DNA of 64,000 nucleotides, taken from positions 248,001-312,000 of the forward strand of contig NZ_JBLWFT010000002.1 in assembly GCF_048323695.1 (NCBI RefSeq), given 5' to 3'. The translations under genes and the position numbers were made by a program. A model generated the notes under the pieces. It saw only the letters and a program-made list of their open reading frames with translations. It was not told where the DNA came from and ran no database searches. The stretch is from Aquisalimonas sp007126095 (GTDB lineage Bacteria; Pseudomonadota; Gammaproteobacteria; Nitrococcales; Aquisalimonadaceae). Below, piece after piece: positions 41,491-50,246 of the stretch. Position 1 is the first letter of the stretch. The number at the start of each line of letters is the position of its first letter.

Positions 41491-43068
41491 ATGACTGACT
41501 CCAGTCCCCGTCCCGTTCGCCGTGCACTGATCAGCGTCTCCGACAAGACCGGTATCGTCGAGTTTGCCCGGGCCCTCGCAGTGCGGGGCGTGGCGTTGAT
41601 CTCCACCGGGGGCACGGCGCGCGCACTGCGTGAGGACGGGCTGGAGGTGCAGGACGTCTCCGACGTGACCGGATTCCCGGAGATCATGGCCGGGCGCGTG
41701 AAGACGCTCCACCCGAAAGTGCACGGCGGCCTGCTCGGGCGGCGCGGCACGGACGAGCCGGTCATGGACGAGCACGGCATCGCCCCCATCGACCTGCTGG
41801 TGGTCAATCTCTACCCGTTCGAGGCGGCCGTGGCGCGTCCGGACTGCAGTTTTGCCGACGCTGTGGAGAACATCGACATCGGTGGCCCGGCCATGTTGCG
41901 GGCGGCGGCCAAGAATCACGACGGCGTTGCCGTGGTGACCGACCCGGCAGACTACGATCGGGTCCTGGAAATGCTCCGGGAACAGGATGCCCTGGACTTC
42001 GGGCTGCGTTTCGAGCTGGCCGTGAAAGCCTTCGAGCATACCGCCGGTTACGACGGCGCCATTGCCTCTTATCTGGGGCGCCTCAATGAGCGCCTTGAGC
42101 CGGAGGGCCACTCGCGCACCCTGAATCTGCAGTTCCACCGGGTCCAGGAGATGCGTTACGGCGAGAACCCCCATCAGTCGGCGGCGTTCTACCGTGAGCG
42201 CGCCCCCGCGGAGCCCTGCGTGGCAACGGCCCGGCAGCTGCAGGGCAAGGCGCTGTCGTTCAACAACGTGGCAGACACCGATGCGGCGCTGGAGTGCGTA
42301 AAGCGGTTCTCCGAGCCCGCCTGCGTCATCGTCAAGCACGCCAACCCCTGCGGTGTGGCGGCGGCCGCTGATCTGCGCACTGCCTACGACCGCGCCTTCG
42401 CCTGCGACCCGACGTCGGCGTTCGGGGGCATCATCGCGTTCAACCGGCCGCTGGATCCCGACACGGCCCGGCTGATCGTCGAGCGGCAGTTCGTGGAGGT
42501 GATCATCGCCCCGGACGTGGCCGACGGTGTCGCCGATATCGTCGCCGCGCGCAAGAACGTCCGCCTGCTGGTCTGTGGTGAGTGGCCCGCGGAGCGCCAG
42601 GGACAGCAGGATTACAAGCGGGTGACCGGCGGCCTGCTGATTCAGGACAGCGACATCGCGGTGGTCCCCGATTCGGAGCTGAAGGTGGTCTCGCAGGTGC
42701 AGCCCGATGCGGCAACCCTGGCGGACCTGCGTTTCGTCTGGGAGGTGGCGCGGTTCGTGAAGTCGAACGCCATCGTCTACGGCCGTGACGGGCAGACCGT
42801 GGGCATCGGCGCGGGACAGATGTCGCGGGTCTGGAGCGCCCGGCTGGCACGGGACAAGGCGCTGGACGCCGGGCTGGAGGTGCAGGGTGCGGTGATGGCG
42901 TCCGACGCGTTTTTCCCGTTCCGGGACGGTATTGACCAAGCGGCGGAGGCTGGTGTCCGGGCGGTGATCCAGCCCGGCGGCTCCATGCGCGATGACGAGG
43001 TGATCGCGGCGGCGGACGAGCACGGCATTGCCATGGTCTTCACCGGCATGCGCCATTTTCGGCACTGA
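41491..43068 (+). CDS. purH: Bifunctional AICAR transformylase / IMP cyclohydrolase PurH
   Basis: Catalyses the last two steps to IMP. 525 aa. N-terminal cyclohydrolase domain: ALISVSDKTGIVEFA, LISTGGTARAL, GRVKTLHPKVHGGLLGRR. C-terminal transformylase: MRYGENPHQSAAFY, VKHANPCGVA, DPTSAFGGIIAFNRPLD, SNAIVYGRDGQTVGIGAGQMSRV (in part) and ASDAFFPFRDGID. A TATACT box at 41441-41446 may serve as -10. purD follows after 54 bases. Confidence 0.97.
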   Translation: MTDSSPRPVRRALISVSDKTGIVEFARALAVRGVALISTGGTARALREDGLEVQDVSDVTGFPEIMAGRVKTLHPKVHGGLLGRRGTDEPVMDEHGIAPIDLLVVNLYPFEAAVARPDCSFADAVENIDIGGPAMLRAAAKNHDGVAVVTDPADYDRVLEMLREQDALDFGLRFELAVKAFEHTAGYDGAIASYLGRLNERLEPEGHSRTLNLQFHRVQEMRYGENPHQSAAFYRERAPAEPCVATARQLQGKALSFNNVADTDAALECVKRFSEPACVIVKHANPCGVAAAADLRTAYDRAFACDPTSAFGGIIAFNRPLDPDTARLIVERQFVEVIIAPDVADGVADIVAARKNVRLLVCGEWPAERQGQQDYKRVTGGLLIQDSDIAVVPDSELKVVSQVQPDAATLADLRFVWEVARFVKSNAIVYGRDGQTVGIGAGQMSRVWSARLARDKALDAGLEVQGAVMASDAFFPFRDGIDQAAEAGVRAVIQPGGSMRDDEVIAAADEHGIAMVFTGMRHFRH

Positions 43069-43122
43069 TCGGCGCAGCGGTCATTGGCAGAGAACCCACA
43101 CAACGGGGAGCGCATTGACACC

Positions 43123-44436
43123 ATGAACGTACTCATCATTGGCGGCGGTGGCCGTGAGCACGCCCTGGCGTGGGCGGCGGCGCGGTCGGAGCGTGTCGAG
43201 CGCGTCTACGTGGCGCCGGGCAATGCGGGCACGGCCCTGGAGCCGAAGTGCACCAACGTGCAGGTGGGCGCGGAAGACGTGCCCGCGCTGGTGGCAATGG
43301 CGCGCGACTACGACATCGGCCTCACGATCGTCGGCCCTGAAGCACCGCTGGTGGTGGGTGTGGTGGATGCGTTCCGCGATGCCGGCCTGCGCTGCTTCGG
43401 GCCCACCGCCGATGCGGCTCAGCTCGAAGGGTCGAAGGCGTTCAGCAAGGCGTTCCTGGATCGCCACGCCATTCCCACCGCCGGGTTCGCCACGTTCACC
43501 GACAGTACCGAGGCGTACCACTACATCACCGAGCGTGGTGCGCCGCTGGTGGTGAAGGCCGACGGCCTGGCCGCCGGCAAGGGAGTCGTCGTGGCGCAGA
43601 CCGTGGACGAGGCGCTGGCGGCGGCCAATGACATGCTCGAGGCCAACGCGCTCGGGGATGCCGGCGCGCGGGTGGTGGTGGAGGACTTCCTCCAAGGCGA
43701 GGAAGCGAGCTTCATCGTCATGGTGGATGGCGAGCACATCCTGCCCTTGGCCACATCCCAGGACCACAAGGCGCGCGACGAGGGCGACACCGGCCCCAAC
43801 ACGGGTGGTATGGGGGCCTATTCGCCGGCGCCCGTGGTCACCGCAGACGTCCATGACCGGGTTATGAGGCAGGTGATCGAGCCGACCGTGCGGGGCATGG
43901 CAGCGGAAGGCATTCCCTACAGCGGGTTTCTCTACGCCGGGCTGATGATCTCGCCACAGGGGGAGCCGCGCGTGCTCGAGTTCAACTGTCGACTCGGCGA
44001 CCCCGAAGCCCAGCCGCTGTTGCTGCGCCTGGAGTCGGATCTGACGGCCTTGTGCGACGCCGCCATCGACGGTCGGCTCGACACGGTCACGCCGCAGTGG
44101 TCACCGCAGGTGGGCCTCGGTGTCGTGCTGGCGGCGGGTGGTTACCCTGGCAGCTACCGCAAGGGAGACATCATTACCGGACTGCCCGAGCAGGACGCGC
44201 CGGGGGCGAAGGTCTTCCACGCGGGGACGTCACGCGACGAACTCGGTAATGTGGTAACCAGTGGCGGGCGTGTGCTGTGCGCCTGCGCGTTGGGCGAGAC
44301 CACAGCCGATGCCCAGGCCCGTGCCTACGCGCTGGTGGACACGATTCACTGGGATGGCGTCTACTGCCGCCGGGATATTGGTCATCGCGCTATCCGCCGC
44401 GACGGCGATCACGGCTCCGCGAACAGCAACGCGTAG
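43123..44436 (+). CDS. purD: Phosphoribosylamine-glycine ligase PurD
   Basis: ATP-grasp enzyme making GAR in purine synthesis. 437 aa starting at the ATG at 43123 (MNVLIIGGGGREHALAW). Motifs: VGPEAPLVVGVVDAF, PLVVKADGLAAGKGVVV, DHKARDEGDTGPNTGGMGAYSP (in part), and RVLEFNCRLGDPEAQP. The frame opens 13 codons earlier without a better start. Forms a purH-purD unit. Its last 28 bases overlap the 3' end of the convergent HDOD gene. Confidence 0.96.
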   Translation: MNVLIIGGGGREHALAWAAARSERVERVYVAPGNAGTALEPKCTNVQVGAEDVPALVAMARDYDIGLTIVGPEAPLVVGVVDAFRDAGLRCFGPTADAAQLEGSKAFSKAFLDRHAIPTAGFATFTDSTEAYHYITERGAPLVVKADGLAAGKGVVVAQTVDEALAAANDMLEANALGDAGARVVVEDFLQGEEASFIVMVDGEHILPLATSQDHKARDEGDTGPNTGGMGAYSPAPVVTADVHDRVMRQVIEPTVRGMAAEGIPYSGFLYAGLMISPQGEPRVLEFNCRLGDPEAQPLLLRLESDLTALCDAAIDGRLDTVTPQWSPQVGLGVVLAAGGYPGSYRKGDIITGLPEQDAPGAKVFHAGTSRDELGNVVTSGGRVLCACALGETTADAQARAYALVDTIHWDGVYCRRDIGHRAIRRDGDHGSANSNA

Positions 44437-45260
44437 AGCTCCACGGTTTCCAGATCGACGGTCAGGCGGAGACGGTTCATGGTCTCCGGATCCTGCGGGA
44501 TCAGCGGTCGCACGTCGGGGTGGATGGGGGGTTCCCGATCCCTGGGTTCGAAGCCGTACCCCGGCTCCACTTTGCGGGTGAGGGCGTCGGCTGCGTGAAC
44601 CAGGGCCGTGGTGTCGGGGTGGGTAATGGCCTGCTCCGGCGCATGGTGGCAGGCGGCCGCCTCCTGAAACAGCTCCGGCAGGTTCCACCGCCGCAACAGC
44701 TCCTGCCCCACTTCGCCATGCGTGCAGCCCAGGTGACGCCGCTCCAGCTCCGGCAGGGGGTGTTCGCTGGTGGCGAACTCCCGCAGCAGCGCCGCGGCCT
44801 CGTTGGGCATGACGTGGTAGATGACCAGCTTGCCGAGATCGTGGAACAGGCCGGCGAGAAACAGCTGCTCCGCGTCCCGCTGGCCGTTTTCCCTGCCCAG
44901 GGCCCGTGCCATCAGCCCGCAGTAGATGGCGTGCTCCCAGAAGCGTTCCATGCTGACCAGCTGGGTCCCGATGCCCCGGAACGCACGGGTCACCGACATG
45001 CCGAGCATGAGGTCGCGCAGGCCGCGCGTGCCGATGATGGTGATGGCCATGGGGATCGTGTCCACACGGGTCGGGAAGCCATAGAAGGCACTGTTCACCA
45101 CCCCGAGGACGCGACTCGCCATGGCCGGATCCCCCCGCAGGGTGTCGGCGATGGCCGTCACCGTGGCATAGGGGTCGGCGATCAGTGTCTCGACCCGGTA
45201 ATAGGCGTCGGGCAGCGAGTCCAGGCTGCGCAGCCTGGAGATCATGGTGTCCGGCGTCAT
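44409..45260 (-). CDS. HDOD-domain signalling protein
   Basis: 283 aa, ATG at 45260 with GAGGA upstream. The HDOD domain (about 10-210) includes LPDAYYRVETLI, DPAMASRVLGVVNSAFYG and the HD-like FLAGLFHDLGKLVIYHVMP. HDOD proteins regulate motility, chemotaxis or second-messenger signalling rather than acting as phosphodiesterases. No receiver or GGDEF domain is attached. A TATACT box at 45303-45298 (minus) could be its -10. Convergent with purD, overlapping by 28 bases. Confidence 0.85.
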   Translation of the reverse strand: MTPDTMISRLRSLDSLPDAYYRVETLIADPYATVTAIADTLRGDPAMASRVLGVVNSAFYGFPTRVDTIPMAITIIGTRGLRDLMLGMSVTRAFRGIGTQLVSMERFWEHAIYCGLMARALGRENGQRDAEQLFLAGLFHDLGKLVIYHVMPNEAAALLREFATSEHPLPELERRHLGCTHGEVGQELLRRWNLPELFQEAAACHHAPEQAITHPDTTALVHAADALTRKVEPGYGFEPRDREPPIHPDVRPLIPQDPETMNRLRLTVDLETVELYALLFAEP

Positions 45261-45318
45261 GGAGGTGTCCTCGCGTCGGGGGGGACCGTAACCTACCAGT
45301 ATAGATCCCGGCGTGCGA

Positions 45319-47367
45319 TCAGTCGTTGGCCGGCTGGTGTTCGCGCGGGGCATGCAGCCAGGCGCGCAGGTCGTGCACCGAGCCGGGTGCTGCCCGACAG
45401 ACCGTGCCCTCGCACACCGTCGCCTGGACCGGGGCTCCGGTCTTGCCCGTATACCGGAACACCAGCCTCCCGGGAGCGTAGTACCGTTCCAGGTCGTGCT
45501 GCCATGCGGCGGTCTCCGTGGCATCACCGGTCAGCGTGACAATGCGTGCGGGCTCGAGAATCCGTTCCATCGCGCTCAGCAGCGTGGCGTGCGCATGCGG
45601 TACCCGCGCCATGGCCGGGGCGGCGCTGCGCACGGCGCGTTCGCCGGCGGCGAGGAAGCGGGGGTTGCCGCGCAGTGCTCCGAATGCCATCAGGGCGCGG
45701 GCCGCCACGCCGTTGCCCGCGGGCAGGGCGTCATCCGTCAGCGGCCGGCTGCGTGTCACGAGCGCTTCGTGATCGTGGGCGGTGAACAGGAAGCCGCCGT
45801 GCTCCGCGTCCTCGAATCCTGCCAGCAGCCGCTCGGCCAGTTCGTCACCGAACGCCGCGGTGGCATCGTTCCAGTGGCACTGCAGCAATTCCAGGACGGC
45901 ATCGAGCAGAAAGGCGTGGTCGTCGAGATAGGCCGGGAGTTCGGCGGTTCCCTCCCGCCAGCTGGCCATGAGGCGGCCGTCCTGCCAGAGCGATTCCCGC
46001 ACGAAACCCAGGGCACGGTCGGCGGCGGCGACGAAGTCCGGGCGATCCAGCAGGCGGCCGGCGAGGGCGAGTCCGCGAATGGCCAGGGCGTTCCAACTGG
46101 TGAGCACCTTGTCGTCACGCATCGGCCAGACGCGCCGGGCACGCTCCCGGTAAAGGAGCGCGCGCGCCGCATCGAGTCGATCGCGGACCTGATCGACCGG
46201 CAGGTGGAACCGTTTCGCCAGTTCAGAGAGCGACGCCTGGACGTGCAGGTGCCAGCGGCCCTCGAAGTTCGCCGGGTCGTCGAGGCCGAACCGTGCCGCG
46301 AACAGCGGATAGTCCGCGTCCGCGAGCAGTGTCTGCACCGTCTCCGGCGTCCAAACGTAGAAGCGGCCCTCTTCGCCTTCCGAGTCGGCATCCAGGGCGG
46401 AATAGAACCCGCCTTCCGGGGACCGCATCTCGCGCAGCATCCACTGCGCCGTCTCCTTGGCAATCCGGCTGAACAGGTGATCTCCGGTCGCCTGCCAGGC
46501 GTCCGTATAGAGGGCGAGAAGCAGGCCGTTGTCGCTGAGCATCTTCTCGAAGTGCGGGATCATCCAGTAATCGTCCACGGCGTAACGGGCGAACCCGCCG
46601 CCGATCTGGTCGTTGATGCCGCCCAGCGCCATGCGGCGCAGCGTGGTGCACGCCATGTGCAGTGATTCGCGGCGGCGCTCCGGTGCGGCGGCGTAATCGC
46701 GCAGCAGTCGGTCGATGAGGGGCGCCTGTGGAAATTTCGGCGCCCTGCCGAAACCGCCATGGGTGGCATCGAACTCGGCAGCCAGCGCTTCCCGCGACTG
46801 ATCGAGAAGTGACGGGTCCAGTGGAGTGTCGGTGGCGCCCGGGGCGGCGTTGATGGACTGGAACGCCGCAACCACCTCCGCACTCTGCTCACGCAGCGCG
46901 TCGCGCCGGTCGCGGTAAAGCGCGGCGACCCGTTCGAGCAGGTCGGCGAACCCGGGCATGCCGTGCCGCGGTTCGCGGGGAAAGTAGGTGCCGGCGAAGA
47001 AGGGCACCTGGTCGCCGGGCGTGAGAAAGACGGTCAGCGGCCAGCCGCCGGGGCGCCGCGTCAGCAGCTGGTGGGCGATCTGGTAGATGCGGTCGAGATC
47101 GGGGCGCTGCTCACGGTCCACCTTGATGTTGACGAACAGCCGGTTCATGACGGCCGCGGTGTCCGCGTCCTCGAAGGATTCGTGTGCCATTACGTGGCAC
47201 CAGTGGCAGGCCGCGTAGCCGATGGAGAGCAGAATCGGGCGGTCTTCCCGTCGCGCCAGCTCCAGGGCTTCGTCACACCAGGGGTACCAGGCCACGGGGT
47301 TGCCCGCATGCTGCTGCAGGTAGGGGCTGGTGGCCTCGCCGAGCCGGTTGCGTTGCGTGGTCTCCAT
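45319..47367 (-). CDS. YyaL-like thioredoxin-domain protein (DUF255)
   Basis: 682 aa from the ATG at 47367. The N-terminal thioredoxin-like domain has the marker YAACHWCHVM (CxxC-type) within RPILLSIGYAACHWCHVMAHES-like context. The C-terminal part is an alpha-toroid similar to glycoside hydrolase/N-acylglucosamine epimerase folds (GGFYSALDADSEGEEGRFYVW). Usual family length is near 680. Function not established. It is divergent from ampD and starts about 90 bases from it. Upstream in-frame codons to 47946 overlap ampD and are not used. Confidence 0.85.
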   Translation of the reverse strand: METTQRNRLGEATSPYLQQHAGNPVAWYPWCDEALELARREDRPILLSIGYAACHWCHVMAHESFEDADTAAVMNRLFVNIKVDREQRPDLDRIYQIAHQLLTRRPGGWPLTVFLTPGDQVPFFAGTYFPREPRHGMPGFADLLERVAALYRDRRDALREQSAEVVAAFQSINAAPGATDTPLDPSLLDQSREALAAEFDATHGGFGRAPKFPQAPLIDRLLRDYAAAPERRRESLHMACTTLRRMALGGINDQIGGGFARYAVDDYWMIPHFEKMLSDNGLLLALYTDAWQATGDHLFSRIAKETAQWMLREMRSPEGGFYSALDADSEGEEGRFYVWTPETVQTLLADADYPLFAARFGLDDPANFEGRWHLHVQASLSELAKRFHLPVDQVRDRLDAARALLYRERARRVWPMRDDKVLTSWNALAIRGLALAGRLLDRPDFVAAADRALGFVRESLWQDGRLMASWREGTAELPAYLDDHAFLLDAVLELLQCHWNDATAAFGDELAERLLAGFEDAEHGGFLFTAHDHEALVTRSRPLTDDALPAGNGVAARALMAFGALRGNPRFLAAGERAVRSAAPAMARVPHAHATLLSAMERILEPARIVTLTGDATETAAWQHDLERYYAPGRLVFRYTGKTGAPVQATVCEGTVCRAAPGSVHDLRAWLHAPREHQPAND

Positions 47368-47460
47368 GGCGTCTCCGGCGGCATGCGCGTGTGGCCGCAT
47401 CGGGGTAAGAAGGGGAATGATACCATCGCGGGCGGACCCACCCGACCCTGGAGGCAGTGG

Positions 47461-48072
47461 ATGGCTTTGCACACACCGGTGGTGAATCCGGAAACCGGGC
47501 TGATCACCGGGGCGGTGCAGACCTGGTCGCCGAACCACAACGAGCGGCCCGCCGGTGTGACGCCGGACCTGCTCGTCCTCCACGGTATTAGCCTTCCGCC
47601 CGGCGAGTTCGGCGGGCAGGGGGTCCATCAGCTGTTCACCAATACGCTGGATCCGGCGGACCATCCGTATTACGCCGGAATCGCCGATCTGCGAGTCAGT
47701 GCCCATTTGTTTCTGCGGCGTGATGGCACCCTGTTCCAGTACGTCCCTCTCCATCGCCGCGCCTGGCATGCGGGGCGTTCGAGCTGGTGCGGCCGTGACG
47801 AGTGCAATGACTACTCCATCGGCATCGAGCTCGAGGGCTGCGACGACGTGCCGTACAGCGAGCGCCAGTACGCCGTGCTCGGACCGTTGTGTGGCGCGAT
47901 CCTGCGGGCGTACCCGGCGATGACCCGGGAGCGTGTTGTCGGCCACAGCGACATTGCGCCGGGGCGCAAGACCGATCCCGGCGCGGCCTTCGACTGGTAC
48001 CGGCTCGGGCGCGAGATTGACCGGGCCACCGGCGAACGGTGGCGGGGGGCAACCGACACGACACAGCGATAA
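47461..48072 (+). CDS. ampD: 1,6-anhydro-N-acetylmuramyl-L-alanine amidase AmpD
   Basis: Cytoplasmic zinc amidase that cuts the stem peptide from anhydroMurNAc during murein recycling and so limits AmpR-type beta-lactamase induction. 203 aa, GGAGG before the ATG. Motifs: LLVLHGISLPPGEFGG (first Zn His), SAHLFLRRDG, WHAGRSSWCGR, SIGIELEG and the C-terminal VGHSDIAPGRKTDPG. ampE follows 14 bases later. Confidence 0.95.
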   Translation: MALHTPVVNPETGLITGAVQTWSPNHNERPAGVTPDLLVLHGISLPPGEFGGQGVHQLFTNTLDPADHPYYAGIADLRVSAHLFLRRDGTLFQYVPLHRRAWHAGRSSWCGRDECNDYSIGIELEGCDDVPYSERQYAVLGPLCGAILRAYPAMTRERVVGHSDIAPGRKTDPGAAFDWYRLGREIDRATGERWRGATDTTQR

Positions 48073-48086
48073 GGAATCACGGGATT

Positions 48087-48962
48087 ATGCACCTGATCGC
48101 CATTATCGTCGCGTTGTGGCTGCATGGGCGTGTTGACGGCCATCTGCCCTGGCGCGACGAGCAACGTCAATTGCGGGCTCTCGGCGGGCTGCAGGAGCGG
48201 ATCGAGGAGTGGCGGGTCTGGGATGGCGCCGTCGGGCTTGCCGTCGTCGTGCTGCCACCGGTGCTGATTGTCGGCGTCGTGCAGCTCTGGCTGGGTGACG
48301 CGCTCCTTGGCCTGGTGGAACTGGTGCTCGGGCTCGGGTTGCTGCTCTGGGCGCTCGGTGAGGGCCGTGTTGACGCTGCGCTTAAGCGCATGGCCCGCGC
48401 CCTGGCGGCCGGACAGCGGGAAGAGGCGGCCAGGGAAGCGGGACAGCTGGCGCCGGGGACGGTCGTCGCCGATGATCCCACGCCGCAGACTCGCAACGCG
48501 CTCGCGGGGGCGTTCCAGCGTGCCGGCGATACCGTGTTCGCGCCGGTCTTCTGGTTCCTGCTGCTGGGGCCGGTGGGGATCGTACTCTACCGGGTCAGTT
48601 ACCTGGCCTGGCGTTACTCTGCCCGTTCGGCGAATCCGGGGCCGCGGTTCCGCCGCAGTGCCGACGGCCTGTTCCTGCTGTTGGCGTGGCTGCCGTCGCG
48701 GCTTACCGCCCTCTCGCTGGGGCTTGCAGGGAGTCTGGGCGACGCCTGGCGTGGCTGGCAACTGGCCCGTTCCGGTGACGGTGACGGCCACCGTGCCGCG
48801 CTGCAGGGGGCCGGTTTCGGGGCGCTGCGTTTTCCCGAACGCGATGCTGCGCTGGACGACCCGGCCTACTGGCTGCGCGAAGGGCAAAGCCTGCTGTTCC
48901 GCACGCTGGTAATCTGGCTGGCCGTGATTGCCGTCCTCAGCCTTGCGGGCTGGGTCGGCTGA
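48087..48962 (+). CDS. ampE: AmpE-like inner-membrane protein
   Basis: 291-aa polytopic protein. Hydrophobic segments near 48-95, 140-180 and the C-terminus (LVIWLAVIAVLSLAGWVG). The segment DTVFAPVFWFLLLGPVGIVLYRVSYLAWRY-type (about 150-175) is the shared AmpE/CobD feature. The position right after ampD supports AmpE rather than cobalamin CobD. Proposed as a membrane sensor in beta-lactam response, but its role is not settled. Confidence 0.85.
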   Translation: MHLIAIIVALWLHGRVDGHLPWRDEQRQLRALGGLQERIEEWRVWDGAVGLAVVVLPPVLIVGVVQLWLGDALLGLVELVLGLGLLLWALGEGRVDAALKRMARALAAGQREEAAREAGQLAPGTVVADDPTPQTRNALAGAFQRAGDTVFAPVFWFLLLGPVGIVLYRVSYLAWRYSARSANPGPRFRRSADGLFLLLAWLPSRLTALSLGLAGSLGDAWRGWQLARSGDGDGHRAALQGAGFGALRFPERDAALDDPAYWLREGQSLLFRTLVIWLAVIAVLSLAGWVG

Positions 48963-48994
48963 GGCGTTGCCCGCGCCTGGAATCGTGCAGGGCT

Positions 48995-49837
48995 TCAGCC
49001 GCCGGGGCGTCGTGCTCCGGGGCACTGGTAGGCGGTGCGCTCGCGCGTGCCATCCAGGCGGATGGCGGTGAGCGTTCCGCCCCAGAGGCAGCCGGTGTCG
49101 ATGGCGACGAAGCCGTCGCCTTCCTCGAACCCGAGCGTGGACCAGTGGCCGCTGACCACCGTCAGTGGCTCGCCGACGGGGCGGCGTCCAGGGACTTCGA
49201 ACCAGGGGACGTACCCGTGGGGACGTGTCTCCGGTGCGCCCTTGTAGTCCATGAGCAGGCGTCCCTCCGCATCGCAGTAGCGCATCCGGGTAAACGCGTT
49301 GACAATGAAGCGCAGCCGGTCCCAGCCCGTCAGCTCCGGTGACCAGCGATCGGGGCGGTCACCGTAGAGATTGGCCATGAAGGCGTCGAAATCGGATTCC
49401 GGCGCCGCCAGGGCGGTCTCCGCTTCACGGGCGTACTCGCGCGCTTCAGTGAGCGTCCAGCGCGGATACAGCCCGGCGTGCAGCATGGCGTAGCCCAGTT
49501 TGGCATCCTCGACCATCAGCGGTTGCCGGCGAAGCCAGTGCAACAGGTCGTCCGCGTCCGGCGCGTCCAGCACCTCCTGCAGGGTGTCGGCCGGCTTCAG
49601 CGTGGCGTGACCACGCCAGGCGGCGAGCAGATGAATGTCGTGGTTGCCGAGAATGGTAACGGCGCTGTCGCCCAGGGAGTGGACGAAGCGCAGGGCATCG
49701 AGGGACTCCGGGCCGCGGTTGACGATGTCGCCCACGAACCAGATCAGATCCCGCTGCGGATCGAACTGGAGCTGCTCCAGCAGCCGTTGCAGCTCGCTGT
49801 TACAGCCCTGGATGTCCCCGATACAGTAAACGGCCAC
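48995..49837 (-). CDS. apaH: Diadenosine tetraphosphatase ApaH (symmetrical)
   Basis: Hydrolyses Ap4A to two ADP. Start at the GTG at 49837 (VAVYCIGDIQGC), giving 280 aa, the same as E. coli; the open frame upstream belongs to apaG territory. Metallophosphatase motifs: GDIQGC, WFVGDIVNRGP, LGNHDIHLLA, and SGHWSTLGFEEGDGFVAIDTGCLWGGTL (in part). Last gene after apaG, separated by 16 bases. Confidence 0.94.
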   Translation of the reverse strand: MAVYCIGDIQGCNSELQRLLEQLQFDPQRDLIWFVGDIVNRGPESLDALRFVHSLGDSAVTILGNHDIHLLAAWRGHATLKPADTLQEVLDAPDADDLLHWLRRQPLMVEDAKLGYAMLHAGLYPRWTLTEAREYAREAETALAAPESDFDAFMANLYGDRPDRWSPELTGWDRLRFIVNAFTRMRYCDAEGRLLMDYKGAPETRPHGYVPWFEVPGRRPVGEPLTVVSGHWSTLGFEEGDGFVAIDTGCLWGGTLTAIRLDGTRERTAYQCPGARRPGG

Positions 49838-49853
49838 GGTTGTGATCAGGCCC

Positions 49854-50246
49854 CTAGTGCAGCGTGCGCGGGCCGGCGAGCGTGAACGGCGGAATCTCCG
49901 CCGTGAACGTGACGCCGTCGTCCGCGAGAAGTTCGTAGGTGCCGTGCATGCTGCCGACCGGCGTTTCCAGCATGGCGCCGCTGGTGTAACGGAAGCCGCG
50001 TCCCGGCTCCAGATGGGGTTGCTCGCCCACGACCCCTTCGCCACGGACTTCCCGCTCTTCGCCATTGGCGTCGGTAATGACCCAGTGGCGGCTGATGAGC
50101 CTTGCAGAGACATCGCCCAGGTTGCGGATGGTCACGGTGTAACTGAACACGAAGCGGTCCTCCTCGGGCTCCGATTCGTCGTCCAGGTAGGCGGGCTCTA
50201 CGTCCACCTCGATGTGATAGCGCTGTTCGCTGATATCCGTTGTCAT
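49854..50246 (-). CDS. apaG: ApaG family protein
   Basis: 130-aa beta-sandwich (DUF525) protein. Seen: VEPAYLDDESEPEEDRFVFSYTVTIRN, ARLISRHWVITDANG, EVRGEGVVGEQPHLEPGRGFRYTSG and SMHGTYELLADDG (fragments). Implicated in Co/Mg homeostasis in Salmonella; biochemical role unclear. Its ATG overlaps the tal stop by 4 bases and apaH follows. In E. coli apaG directly follows ksgA (rsmA); here tal and a Usp gene intervene. Confidence 0.93.
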   Translation of the reverse strand: MTTDISEQRYHIEVDVEPAYLDDESEPEEDRFVFSYTVTIRNLGDVSARLISRHWVITDANGEEREVRGEGVVGEQPHLEPGRGFRYTSGAMLETPVGSMHGTYELLADDGVTFTAEIPPFTLAGPRTLH

